Assembly (NCBI GenBank): GCA_034359265.1
Contig: CP136890.1
Span: 93,645,501 to 93,709,500 of the forward strand
Direction: 5' to 3'
DNA from: Canna indica
Taxonomy: Eukaryota; Streptophyta; Magnoliopsida; Zingiberales; Cannaceae
DNA length: 64,000 bases
The notes under the pieces are model-generated. The model was not told the origin of the DNA and did no database searches. It was given only the letters and a program-made list of their open reading frames with translations. The position numbers and the translations under genes were made by a program. Shown here piece after piece: positions 25,280 through 37,771 of this stretch. Position 1 is the first letter of the stretch. Each line of letters opens with the position of its first letter.

Positions 25280-26180
25280 GAAAATTGTCCCTATAGATAT
25301 CCGACATGTATGATGGAAGACGTGTCTATTTCAATAATCCGTCCAAGTGTAACCAACTCGGGACAATCCGAAAATAATCGTCGATATGCCAACAATAATA
25401 CTATGCCAACAAGAGACAAAGACAATACACCCGTCCAAGATATCGACAATCCGCCAATGGACAAAGACAAAATATTATGCCCCGGTATCTCTATTTGATT
25501 GTGTGATCTAGAGTTCCAAAGAGTTTACACATTTTGCTTTTAGTATTGATGCCACACATTTGAAAGGGACGTTCAAGGATATTCTATTGATTGTCGCATG
25601 CAAAGATGAAAACAAGCTGATATGTAGTAATACATCCCTTAAGTTTAGTGAAACTTTAATTCAGATTTCAAGATTTGCATCAATTCTGTTTGGAACAACT
25701 CTCCGATTGTGATGAGTTATCTCGGGTTATGATCAAATTGCGGGATCGAGATGCATCATAACCTAATACCAATGAGCTCTTTGTTCATTCATGCAAAGCA
25801 TGATCATTTTTTGTTAACATTATATGGAGGGTAAATTATTTATCACAAAAGGATCATTTCCTACAAAATATACTATTATTATTGATGCCACGTTTGAATG
25901 AAAGGTTCAAGAGTATTATGTTGATTACCACATTCAAAGATATATGGAAATGAGCATGTATGTAATAATATGTCTCAGGGTCCCAAATGAATTGGTTTAT
26001 TCGAAAAAATAAGTTTAGTGAAATTTTTCAGATTTCAATATACCAATTTTGTTTGGTCGACCACTCCCCGATTGTGACGGATCGTCTCGGGTTGTGACCA
26101 AATTGCTGGATCAGATTACCTAAAAATTTAGTACCAAATTTTTTTTTATCCACACATGCAAAATATGAGCACCTTTTATT
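25280..26180 (+). pseudogene. Two tandem decayed fragments resembling a MULE/FAR1-type transposase
   Basis: A segment near 25,545-25,615 reads DATHLKGTFKDILLIVACKD, like the DGTHLKGKYKGVLL region around the first catalytic Asp of MULE transposases. A second, more degraded copy of the same DNA starts near 25,880 (GATGCCACGTTTGAA...) and carries a stop. Both copies are followed by a matching block containing CTCCGATTGTGATG or CCCCGATTGTGACG and then TCTCGGGTT. The stops and shifts exclude a working gene. Confidence 0.5.
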
Positions 26181-26224
26181 AACATTATGTAGATGATCAA
26201 ATTTTAAATATATTACTTATTCCA

Positions 26225-27310
26225 AAAAGATCATTGCCCGCATCAGGAAAGGACCCACACTAGGGCTAAGGGGGGCATATATTGGCCCTCCTGAAAAATT
26301 TCCAAAATATTAAATATTAAAAATAATTTTATAATTTTAATATATATATATATATATATATAATTAAGTTCAACTTATTTTACTAATTTATTCATAACCT
26401 AGCTAGCTAGTGGTTAGTTGTATTAATTTTTTACTTATAGATCTTAAGTTCGAATCTCATCTTCAGTATGTTATATGCATTATTTACTCTCTTTTTTTGT
26501 AATGGCTAAATATAAAAGTAGATTTTTTAATTAAAAAACTTCAAATCTTTATCTATTAATTTTTAACTTAAGTTTAAAATTTTCTCCATTAGCTTATAAG
26601 CTAAGTTCAAAATTTTCTCCACTAATTTTTTACATCTAAAGCTTTCATGTTGGTTTTATTCCAAATATATTTTTTATGCTATTATCCATATACTCATATT
26701 ATAAAGTTAGGTAGACTTTTATGGATGAGTTATTCAATATATGTTTGAATAATTAGTTTGCTTATCAATCATTCTAGGAAAACTTTGAAAAATGAATAAA
26801 AAATATGTTATACTTTATTCATAATTGTGATTTTTATTTAATTAAAAACCCAAATCTAAAAAATAATAAATTTTATTAATCATCTATATTAATTATATAA
26901 TACACCTTCACGATGAATAAGATTCATTTTTGCAACATGAATCATGCATTCAATTATTTTTCTATAAGTACTTATAATTTTGTAAATCTCTTATTAAATT
27001 TTTAGCTTTCTTCACATAGTATGCTTCGTAAAATTAACCCTCGAGAAGCAAGGTGAGAGTTGCATTACGGTTAAAACTTGCTTTGGATAATTGAGATGAA
27101 ATTTTTTTCTTTTAAGAGTACTAGAGCTTTAATTATTTAAAATTAAAAAAATTAACAGTATTTTCAAAAATATAATAATAAACTACCACAAATTAATTAT
27201 GATTTTAATTTAAAAATAAAAATTAATAAATTAAAATAATATTTATTAAATTTTTATATTCTAAATTTAGCTCCCTCAGGGAAATTTCTACGTCTGCAAA
27301 CTGACCAGCA
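26225..27310. repeat. AT-rich repeat block, probable decayed transposon
   Basis: It begins with a GGGGGGCATATATTGGCCC tract and ends near GCTCCCTCAGGGAAATTTC, flanking very AT-rich DNA with a (TA)n run at about 26,340-26,362. The GGGGGCA start resembles the element at 4,012. There is no coding capacity and the ends are not exact. Confidence 0.3.
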
Positions 27311-28440
27311 TGATCATAATTTTATGAGAACAGTTAAATAAACAATGATGGCCCTATACAATAATACAACAATAACATCAGAATAGTATAGGAATTAAAG
27401 CAGGTGGATCCTTTTTTTAGCTTCTAATTTTTTTGCAAAAAAACAGATAAAAAAAAGAAGCTAAATCTTCCCGAAAGCCCCCTAAAGGGGAGGAGATTTA
27501 TTTTTAGCTCTAAAATGCATGCGAGAACGAGTGAGAATTTAACTAGGGGTGATGATGACTTTTATTTAAAACTTCATATATTTGGATAGAATAAATACGA
27601 TATACCAAAATTTACAACAAAAATTAAAAAAATATGCTCTTCTCAAATTGACGAGGGTATAAGTGAAACCCTCCCTAATTAATTTCCTCTTTGGCGAAAC
27701 GGTACAATTAATTTTGCCTAATTAACTGAAGTGCGTAAATATATAATATATATGTAAAATTAGGGTTGGCCTCTTGTACTTCTGACCCCGTCCCCTCTCT
27801 CTCTCTCAAGTTCTTGCGGTAGAAGCCTGCCAGATCTTGGGTAGGAAGGAAGTAGATTACAACCATCTGATCATGAAACCTGCACCGCCTCAACACGCCC
27901 TTTTCTTTTCTTCATTTTCTTTCCTTATCCTTTGAGATCGATCTTTTTCTAATCAATTAGTTTTTCTCACCTGATGAGCAAATATATATTCTAGAGCATA
28001 ATCTTTACTTAGAATAATAATTCTCAGGGGAGGATCAGGTAGATCATTCATCAAAAGTACAACTTCTGCATATTTTTTTGGCCTTTAAATTGTTATTTAT
28101 TTATTTGGATTGACACGAGGATGAGGGCAGGCAGTGGTTTCAAAATCTAGGAGTTGCTTCTTTGTTCTAATTCCTGCCTTTTGATTCCGTTGGTTGCTGG
28201 TAATGGATTTGTTGCTTGTATTAATTGTTGCCTCGATACAACTCAAAGACTGCAAGATTCCTCTTTGTGGGTCCATAAATCCACCGTCCTTCGCCCCGCG
28301 CGTGGGATCCAGCAGTACCTGTTGCAGACCTCCTGTCTCTTCCTTCTTCCTCCTCTCTATTTCTTCTCTCCCAAACTCGAACCCTTCTTCTCACCTTTGC
28401 AGCTTCATTTAATTTTCTTGCGCTCCCAGGAAGAAGAGAA
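27311..28440 (+). promoter_or_regulatory. Upstream region and probable 5' part of the MIR172 primary transcript
   Basis: AT-rich sequence to about 27,760, including TATATAATATATATG near 27,743. A CT-rich tract (CTCTCTCTCTCTC) follows near 27,795, then mixed sequence leading into the hairpin. Open frames at 28,154-28,573 overlap the hairpin and have no family motif, so they are treated as chance. The transcription start was not determined. Confidence 0.4.
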
Positions 28441-28456
28441 GCCGGTGTTTGCAGCT

Positions 28457-28477
28457 GTGGCATCATCAAGATTCATA
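28457..28477 (+). ncRNA. miR172 star strand
   Basis: GTGGCATCATCAAGATTCAT plus A on the 5' arm, placed so that the duplex would have short 3' overhangs. Confidence 0.8.
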
Positions 28478-28528
28478 CGGGCAGCATGGTGCGGCCTGCT
28501 GCAGGTTGCCATCCGTTGTCGTCGATAT

Positions 28529-28549
28529 AGAATCTTGATGATGCTGCAT
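28529..28549 (+). ncRNA. miR172: Mature miR172
   Basis: A 21-nt sequence starting with A, on the 3' arm, with the GAATCTTGATGATGCTGCA core that pairs with AP2-family mRNAs. Confidence 0.93.
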
Positions 28550-28564
28550 CAGCAAATAAGCGGC

Positions 28565-30880
28565 TATATGTAACTAAATGCTATGCCATCACGATCGATC
28601 TCCTCAGGATGGGGGTAAAAATACTATATGGAGATTAATGGAAAGATGAAAGATCCATATATGTGTATCTGCCTAGATCTGCTCTTGGGTTTGCTAATTT
28701 ACTTTGTTTTTTCAAGAGTTTTTGTTTTGCAGTAGATAAATTGTTATGTATGAAGTTTTCAGAGAAGCTGGTAGTTTTCTTTAACTTTATTTGCAATAGT
28801 TCATTTTAATGATCAGATTAACTATAGATCTCCTACCTTTGATCATCTATACATATATTTATATTAATTTTCACTTCATGTTCACCTTCTGCTTATCATG
28901 TGTGTTAATGTTTGCAGTAGTATGAGAACAAACCAGATTCCATTAAGCACTTTTTGCCTGATTCTACTGATATATAGATGCTTGACATTTAGAATCCATT
29001 TGCTATTGTGTGTGTTATTAATTGTATAAGTTGTTCCTATAACTTATTCTTCATTAATAAAAAAGAACTAAATCTAACAAGTTGAAACACATATATATGG
29101 TATATATATCATCCATCTTTTGTGTTGGTTTATAAGAAAATATTGTTCCCTAATTTTCTTTTATCTCCCCAGGAAGTCACTGATCCATTTGTTTGTATAA
29201 AGGATGATGGATGAAACAACAAGGATCAAGACAAGGATAGATCATGGACTCATGAAAATGGAGAAACAACACATATCATGGACTACTTTGATTAGCTAGC
29301 TAGCTCTTGACTAAAAACCTTTGTAATAGAGGAACGATGATACATCATTTCTTCTCAAGATACCTATATATACATATAGCTCTACAAATGGACATACATA
29401 GATGATCATCTTATTTAATTAATTCCTAGCTATTATATGTGGTAATTTTCCTTCTTTATTAATTTGACACTATACATGCATCCAAACTTATTAATTCCCT
29501 AATGTCGGTTTAGCTTATCCTTTTATACTCAAATGATATATTCACAAAGGTATGTGATAAGTTCTATAAGTTTATTAGGATATATAGTGATGAATGAACA
29601 AACTTATATATATTTACTTTGATTACTGAAAACATGTTGACAGTGATTACTGAAAACATGTATATATATATATGCATGGATTTTTGGTTTGAGATGATTA
29701 ATAAACTATATATATATACTAAGCTACTAAATTAAATATTTTACTTCTTCTTCTTCCAATATATAGTATATCTATGGTGAATTAACATCATAATTCTTCT
29801 TTTTTATATATAGTTTTACATTAATTTGTGTGCTAATTATGAGCTGGACAAGCTCTCTATCTTTTCGTGTCCTTTGAGTCTCTTTGTACTTTGTACTCAA
29901 TTTCATTTCCTTTATCTTTAATATCCTCATTTTTCAATATTATTAACCTACTTTCATACTACTTAATAAACCTTTTCAGAATGGCATATACTTTTTTTTG
30001 AGTGGATATAAATATATATATTAATGCTAATGTGACTTCTGAATGATATATATTATATATTTTTCTAAATTAAATTACAACTTTCTTTCACATATATAAA
30101 TATACTATTTTGGGTTGTGAATTAACATAAGATATGTGAAATTCATGGTATGATCAGGATCCCAGAATAAATCTATTTAGTCCACTTTGAAAGATGCAAA
30201 AGGGAATATATGCATGCAAATTGCAATTGTACTGTCAGGAGGGAAACTAGAGGCACGTGCTTAATTAATTATTTATATTCATTAGGCATTAAGAAGTCCT
30301 GTCTTTTATATTGTCAGTTAATTAATTGCATGCTTACAGTTAACCTTTTTCTTTAATTATATAATAATGTGTTTAATTTAAACATAATTCCATGAGGCAA
30401 GTGGATGTAAACAATTGGTACATATTGCAGCAGGCCTATCTTTAATTTTTTGAGTACAACATGCACAGAACTGTCTCTAAATTTGTTTCTACTTTATTTT
30501 TCTAATTAACAAGCAAATCACAGGTATGCATGATGCTATGCCATATATATATATATCCAGTACATATATATTTCTTTTTCTTTCTTCCAATAATACTATA
30601 TATCATTTATTATTTTTTATGTACTTGCTTTTCTGATCCCAGGTGATCTCTCACCAATGAAGGATGTATAGCTTGACCTTCTCATATATATTTTTTTAAC
30701 GAAAATAATAATACCATATATAGTCAAAAAACCAAGAGGCCATTATTTTCCCCTTTAAATAGATTTTTTAATATTTCTTACATGGTTGGCCAACCAATCA
30801 GCATGACATGTTTCTACAAACAAACTTCTGCATGGTGTCAGACAGCTTACACCCCAGCCCAAATAGTGGCGAAAATTCAT
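28565..30880. other. AT-rich region downstream of MIR172
   Basis: The start is probably the 3' part of the MIR172 primary transcript: a TTTATCTCCCCAG acceptor-like site occurs at about 29,173, and the GGATGATGGATG stretch that follows would be a later non-coding exon. Beyond about 29,400 there is only (TA)n-rich DNA. No reading frame of gene quality was found. Confidence 0.35.
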
Positions 30881-31140
30881 TATATAAAAAAAGTATCGGA
30901 TTAAATTAATAAATAATAATCAAAAATTCGTTGATAATACTGATATTAATATATTTTCATTGATAAAATTTGTTGGTTATAATCTGCTAGGTATTATCAA
31001 CGGATACAGATTTATTTATTAATTGACAATTATCAACAAATGATATATTTGTATATCGATAATTTTGTCAACAAAATTAGTTTATTGATAACTAATTTAT
31101 TGGTGAAAGTCTATTTTTTATAGTGATTTTATCATTTACT
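30881..31140. repeat. Small repeat built of inverted TTGATAA/TTATCAAC motifs
   Basis: Several TTGATAAT/ATTATCAAC pairs occur in both orientations, ending in GAAAGTCTATTTTTTATAGTG. That end resembles the TAGTG terminus of small CACTA-type elements, but the matching start is not visible. Confidence 0.3.
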
Positions 31141-32480
31141 TTTGCATATTTTACTAAACTTGTGTACAAGGGTCCTTCGACAATTCAACAAACTTAGTTG
31201 AAATGGAATTTCCCACCAACCCGCATGATTAAAATTAATTTGCAATGGTTTATGGTGTGATATTGAAGGTGAAATTGGTGCGTTATCATCGGATGATAAG
31301 GGTCATTGCCTGATTGCTAAATACAAAGTTTTTACTCGATCTCCTCGTCTCTGAAGCTTAAGCTATGTGTGAAGCCATTAGCACAATCATCAAATTCGAT
31401 TGTGGAAATTGATTGTAAGGTTTTAATTGATGTGCTTAATAATAAAATTGTCGTTCATTGGCAAGCACATCCTACTATCCCCAACTTTAGATGATTGTTA
31501 CATGATTGTAATTATATTATTTTTTATTTTATTCCAAAGTTAAATAATTAATCAAATTGTCCGGAGCAACAAATTATGGTCGATTGCACAAAGAGTCTTG
31601 TATTTGGGCTCGTATTCTACGTACATCCACAGTTGGATTTGTTGTCGTTAGCAGACTTGGCCTAAGTGCCTAATTAATATAATTGTTTTTATTTTCTTAG
31701 CAAAAAAAAAAGCATGTCTTGTTTCCTTGCCTTTCGATGAAGTGGGATTTTAATTTTTTTAATTGAAATTGTAATATTTATATAAATGACCATCAAAATA
31801 ATTGACTCTAAATAAGATCACTTATCGATATAATAATTTATATTTCATATGGTTAATTAATTAATTAATTTTCTTGTTGAGAAATATTTATGGTAAAATT
31901 CAAAATCTCACAATAGATATTTGTGAATTGAGAAAGAATTATTTGTTACACACTTGAATCTCTTTGATTGAAGTCAAAAGACGTGCAGCTAATAATTTAC
32001 AAATCAACGTCATTTATCTACTGGATAAAATTTATATAGAAGTTACGATAATAAATTCGATGAAGAATTACTTTTATTACCAAGCAAGACATGGTAAATT
32101 AAATAAATCTATTATATGATCATATATACTCTCAAAGGACAGTTTTTCACTAATTATATAATGATCAACTTTTTTTATGTAGTCATGTATATTTACTATG
32201 TCATTTAGAGAGTATATCTAGTCATATACCGAATATATTCCATTTACTTATTTAGTAAATAAATCTTTTTAATTTGAGATGTGTGACTACCATATATCTC
32301 CACTAATTTTATTCTGGTGACAACCTTCAAAAAAAAAGTTTTGTTCTAAATAAAGCCTAATTAAAATAGTTAAATTTTAAATTATAGTAGTGCACAAATC
32401 TTATTAATTAATCAAAACAAAATTTCAATGTAAGACTAAATTTGAATGCTATGATCTCCTCTACTTTTTTTTTTCCCCAA
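31141..32480. other. AT-rich spacer with no recognised feature
   Basis: No family motif, RNA gene or clean repeat was seen on either strand. Confidence 0.4.
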
Positions 32481-32519
32481 AGGTATAGATTCACAACAAG
32501 TGTACAATACATGATTCCA

Positions 32520-33010
32520 AAGAAATGAAAATGGAATATCCCAAAAACCAATCATACAACATAATCTTAGAAAGGAGTGATGATGGTAGCCGTCCAAATT
32601 CATCTGCAAGAATATGAGTCGTACTCCAAATTAATGTTATGAGGACTTGTATCAGAATTGTTAAAAAAATTTGCATTACGGGCTAACCAAATGCACCACA
32701 GTAGGAAAGCAAGTAGAGTCATATAATAAGTGCCACCAGGCTGTGCTTTCAGCTTTCTATTTAACTCCAACCACCAATGCCAAAAAAATCAATAGGAAGA
32801 CTCCAATCATGGTGAATAAAGGGAACTCATGCTGCCAAATTAATTTGAGAAACCTTAGGACACAGTAAAAAACAATGCAAAATCGATTCACCTGTCATAT
32901 TTATAGCGCTAGCAAAGATCCACAATCTGAGGGAACCTATCTTTCAACTTTTGGGGAACCAAAACACCCTTTATGATAGGGTCTCCTTTAAGATTCCACA
33001 CTGATCCTCA
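32520..33010 (-). pseudogene. LINE (non-LTR retrotransposon) remnant, zf-RVT region
   Basis: Read on the minus strand, broken frames give GESILHCFLLCPK and LLAFLLWCIWLARNANFFNN. This is the pattern of the zinc-binding region and the 'W-x-I-W-x-x-R-N' block that follow the reverse transcriptase in plant LINEs. Several stops and shifts interrupt it, and no reverse transcriptase core remains. Confidence 0.55.
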
Positions 33011-35379
33011 TATAACTCTTTGTTGGCTCAAATCGGAGGACCCTATATGATAGGAGAATGATAAAATTGAAAGGCAATAACGTAGCCAGATGCTACAGTA
33101 TGATATCCTCTACTTAAGTTTGTAAGAACTTCGTCAAAATATAAGTCAAGTCAAACATAAAGCCTAAAACCATCGGCTAGATGGAATAGCATACTCTCCG
33201 TATATGATTAAATGAAGGTGCTACCCCGGAGGTGTGCTAGTTTGCATTTCTTAAGTAAGAAAAGATTAACTAGTGATGATAATGGGCCGGATAGATATGA
33301 TGTACGTAGATAGTGCAAAAATCATATTTACCGGACCCTAGCTATATATATTCTATAATTGACTTTGATATCCAAAGTATAGTGGCTCCAATGGATCAAT
33401 AGTGAAACCACAAGGAACACACTTGAGGCTCACGTAGGAAAGGGACTAGCAGATGGGCCTCCATAGGCGCAAAAAGATGGCACATCCATCCATCCATCCA
33501 CTATACACGACTAGTCTCTATTTCTTGTTCCTTAATTTCAATGAGATGAGTCAGTCCAATATTTTCTTCTTTAACTATCACGGTCAGGCGCATTAAAGTG
33601 AAATAAGAAAATCATTTCTTAATTTGTCAAGCACATCGATCCCCTCTCAATTCTTATAGAGTCATCAACCACCATAACAAAGTCTAATTAACATTACAAT
33701 ACAACCATCAACCTGGGAATTAAGGAACAATACTCTTGAAATGAATTTAGTTCATTTGGTTCAAAAGAAATTTGTGATGCTTCCAAAACGCAACCACCAT
33801 CGAGCTCGCCTTGGCCATGAGGGCCGCCAGTTACTTAGGACTTCTCACTTGAATTGCGCGCCTTCCGTGCTGGCCTTTTTGTTTAATCATATTCTTCTTT
33901 TTAAAAAACTTATACTTTTCTTCCCTTCCACCCGATTATTTGTATTCTGTTCAATACTTTTGAAATAAATGCAAGTTTAATTCTATTGCTAAAAAAACCT
34001 TGGAAAGCAACAAAATTAAGAAGAGCATTGTATTTGAAGAACATCATCTCGCTACAAAAAAAGTAAGTGAATGACACTGAAACTGATTCTGATCAATTAA
34101 ATGCTCCTTCACTAACCCTTTTAGCAGCTGCATCGATGTTGTTATTCTGTCATATCCAACTGTGCATGAAAGTGAATAACTAGGTACTTCAATTCGTTTG
34201 CAACCTCAGGTGTGAACCATATTTTTTGTCGAGCTAGAGATATGAGATAAATTAATGAAGTAATGAGTTAATTATTCAAAGATAAATGAAGTAATTAATT
34301 AAAGTTAATTACTAGCTAGGCAGATCAATGAAGATGAACAATTCTTTTGGATTGGTTAGAGGAAATGTCTCATGGGGTAAGATGTTCTTAATTAGCAATT
34401 CCAAATCAGCTGGTGGCTTTTCTAGCTAATGATCGATGAATTCAATGCCATCAACAGAATCAAGTAACTAATACATAATAGGAAACATTAATTTTTCCTT
34501 TCTTATTGAATCAACTTGATATTGTGAGCCTAGAGAAAATGAGCACAAAAAGAATAATAGAATGCTACTTGTATATGCATGTGTACACATACATCAAAAG
34601 AATAGAATGCTACTTGTATGAATGTGTACACCCCATTCCCCTGTTAGGCTCTTACTTGTATGCATGTGTACACATCACATGCCTCAAAGCTGACAAGTCC
34701 ACATCCCGGATTTAATTCCTCCTATGAATCCAAGTTAGGCCTGTTTTATTGCATGCATTCGATCTCTAGCGAGCATATATCTTATCACCCCAATTCCCCA
34801 ATCGAACTCCCCTTCTAATTCCAGAAAAATGCCGGGGAACATGGCCACTACCCCTACCCGCGACCCTAAACCCTACCCCTCTATATATTCATGATTAATC
34901 AAACCCCCCTGTTACGTCGTTTAATTTGGTTCACCGATCGAAAAAGCAGAACAACCGTTCATGATCTCATCGTTAAATTATCATTTTAACAAACATGCGA
35001 TTTGACTGCATGCATCGTGATCCACTACTAGTTCGACCAGTATATATATAGCTCAGAACCGAAACTTTTTTTTGAGAATAGACGCCGGCGTGGCAGGGCG
35101 GGAGGAGGAGAGACTACGTTGCCGACTAGGAGGAATAGTGTTCTCCGCCGAACGGCCAAGGTGATGCAGCGGAGCCTTTTTTAGGACCGCCCGACTGGAG
35201 GAGGAGGAGAAGAAGAAGAAGAAGGCCTGAGTGGGACTTGGGTGCCGGAGGGCCACTTTGCGGTGGTGTCGGCGTGGAAGGAGAAGCCGAAGAGGTTTGT
35301 TGTCTCACTAAGCTACCTCTCCGAACTTGTGTTCTTGATGTGGAATGTGGGTCCAAGTGGAATGAGGAATTAGAGGCTA
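33011..35379. other. Spacer with no recognised gene
   Basis: It contains a short (CATC)n tract at about 33,486, a small set of near-repeats at 34,550-34,680, and a GC-richer patch at 35,075-35,290 whose minus-strand frames (Ser/Pro-rich) match nothing I know. The patch might be a gene fragment. Confidence 0.35.
34558..34682 (+). repeat. Three near-copies of a CTACTTGTATGCATGTGTACAC unit
   Basis: Units at about 34,564, 34,608 and 34,652 share ACTTGTAT followed by GTGTACAC. They are irregularly spaced and have no clear function. Confidence 0.5.
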
Positions 35380-36255
35380 GGGTGTTGTTTGATTGATATA
35401 ATTTTTTGCATGAAGTTGTACTTCTCAAAAAGTTGTATTTTTTTGACATTGTTTGGTTGACATGAAGGGTTGACACACTTTCTGCATTTTGTAGGAAGTA
35501 TAATTTTCTCAAGAAGTGTGATTTCGTGTCATGCCTCGTTTGGTTGATACTACTTTCTGCATAAAGTTATTTTAGGAAGTAACAAAAAGAACTCATGTTT
35601 GATTGACACACTTCTTGCATTTTATAGGAAGTACAATTTCCCGAATAAGTGCAATTTTTTGCAAAATACAGAAAGTAACTTACCTAAGCCCCTCTAGATA
35701 AGTTGCACTTCATGCATTGTATTTAAAAGAAAAAAAGTCAATTTTACCCTCACATTTGCATTTAGTACCGAATTTAAAATTTATATTCCCAATATTATAA
35801 ATTAGATAATCCTTGAGTTCTTTACGTATTTATTTTAATTTAATTTATTTTTAATAAAAATATGTATTTTTTATATTAGCTATAAATAAAAATTAATTTT
35901 TCATATATAATAAAGAATATATTATATTAATTATATATGCAAAAATTATATTATAGATATTAAAATATTAATTTAAAAATATTTTTTTTTTCCGTATATA
36001 TACTAATGCATATAAATTAAAATATTATTTTATAATTTTTTTTAAAAATGGTATATTAGTCATTTGATATATACTTCCTAGGAAGCACTCATGTCAACCA
36101 AACATGTTTTGGGAAAAGTTACACTTCATATGAATTAACTTCTTGTTAACCAAATACTTTTTAGATACTTTTCGAAAAATACATATAAAAAATTAATTCA
36201 TGTGAATTGTAACTTTTCTATCGAAAGTTACTTCCCATGTCAACTAAACGAGATT
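35380..36255. mobile_element. MITE-like element, family A copy 2
   Basis: It shares several blocks with the intronic element at 2.1-2.8 kb: CTAGATAAGTTGCACTTCATGC, TCATTTGATATATACTTCC at about 36,060, and a CATGTCAACTAAACGA end that mirrors CGTTTGGTTGAT at the start. The interior is very AT-rich and non-coding. Boundaries are approximate. Confidence 0.55.
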
Positions 36256-36935
36256 CAAAATGAAAGAAGTAACTTACCTAAAGGAACTTTCTGTGTTGTA
36301 ACTTTTTAGATATTTTGTCGAACTTCATGTGTTGTATTAAAAAAAAATATATTATATTCTTACATTTGCATTTAATGCTAGACTTAAATTATGTTTTCAA
36401 CATTATAAAATTAGATAATTCATAAATTCTTGACTTATTTATTTTATTTTAATTTATATTTGAACAAAATATGTGATTTTTTATATTAACTTTAAATAAA
36501 AATTATTTTTTATATATACAATAAATTATATATTATTTTAGTTATATATGAAAAAATTATATTATATTTTACGTATACGTGTTAAAATAATAATTTATAA
36601 ATAAATTTTAATTTTTTTATATATTCTAATATATATTTTATTTACAAATAATTTTTTTATATTTTTTAATTTATAAATAAAATATTAATTTATAAAAAGA
36701 ATAATATATTGATCATTTGATGAATACTTTCTAGGAAGTACTTATGTCAACCAAACATATTACGAATGGGAAATTACACTTTCTATCAAGTAATTTTTAT
36801 CAATTAAATATATTTTTAATACTTTCTAAAAAATATAGGTAGAAAATTAGTTTATAAAAATTATAATTTTTTATATGAATTTATTTCTATATCAATGAAA
36901 ATTATAAGTTTTCATATGAATTTATTTTCATGTTA
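36256..36935. mobile_element. MITE-like element, family A copy 3, abutting copy 2
   Basis: The TCATTTGATGAATACTTTC block near 36,713 and the GTCAACCAAACATATTACG block match copies 1 and 2. It follows copy 2 almost without a gap, which suggests a tandem or nested arrangement. Confidence 0.5.
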
Positions 36936-37771
36936 GCCACCTGCGATTGGAAAGCTGAGCCGAGCAGCAACCATCTCAATTAATTACTGATCACCCATGT
37001 GAACCATTATTGGCTCACATTAATGACCAAAGTTAATTTATAATTTAAATGTATTAATTAGATATTATATATATATACCCGTTCAAAGTTCAAAGTTCAA
37101 ACACAGAGAACAAGAACAATCCAATCTCCAATAAGTCAAAGAAAAATATTGGAGGCTCTCAACATTGCCAAATCCCGGAAGCTTAAAAACATTGTAGGTG
37201 GAAAGTCAAACCTTCCTTGTAGACCGAATGTTATGCTTGTGATGAACGTGGTGAATATTAAGCAAGTCAAAGGGCATATATGTAATTTGGATCAATCAAC
37301 TTGACTTCTTCAATATATTTGTCAATGACATTAGTCACTATCATAGCAAAAACTAATATATAGTAAAATAATGTTTTTATCACTATTATTTATATAATTT
37401 AGTTTTTATTTGATATAAATCAGTATTATGCATTATCACATTGTGGTAGGATATTCATATAGCAATTAAATAATCAATAATATAAGTAATTAATAAATTT
37501 ATGTTGAACAAAGAAATAAATTAGTATTTTAAAATCAAGCATAATTTAAAACTTATTCTTAAATATCCAAAATTTATATTGTTCATTAGACACGTGAGTT
37601 TCCATTCAACCAATACGCGAACAGCAAATGTGGGGCCACAATATATTAGACTGCCGGCTGCCGCAATAAAATTCTACTCGTCTCCGTCTCCGTCTCCTCC
37701 TCGACATCTTCTCATCTCTTCTATTTTGACCTTCACCTACCTGCGCTCGCATCGCGTTTCAATCACAATAC
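36936..37771. other. Upstream region of the U-box gene
   Basis: AT-rich to about 37,580, then GC-rich, with CTCCGTCTCCGTCTCC repeats at 37,680-37,700 just before the ATG. This is probably promoter and 5' UTR. The frame at 37,579-38,025 overlaps the true first exon in another frame. Confidence 0.4.

Larger units (their letters stand above)
28441..28564 (+). ncRNA. MIR172: MIR172 microRNA precursor hairpin
   Basis: The 3' arm carries the 21-nt mature miR172 at 28,529-28,549 (AGAATCTTGATGATGCTGCA plus a final T), identical to the plant miR172a-type sequence as I know it. The 5' arm carries the star strand at 28,457-28,477, sharing a 15-nt perfectly complementary core, GCATCATCAAGATTC. The stem continues below the duplex: GCCGGTGTTTGCAGCTG pairs imperfectly with CAGCAAATAAGCGGC. 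The loop, from about 28,478 to 28,528, is GC-rich. miR172 represses AP2-like transcription factors and promotes the adult phase and flowering (established). The locus stands alone in AT-rich DNA with no adjacent protein gene. Paralogue identity (a, b, c...) cannot be decided here. Confidence 0.95.

Noticed and set aside
28154..28573. 139-aa frame over the MIR172 hairpin
   Set aside because: It overlaps the microRNA stem and has no conserved motif; the hairpin explains the sequence better.
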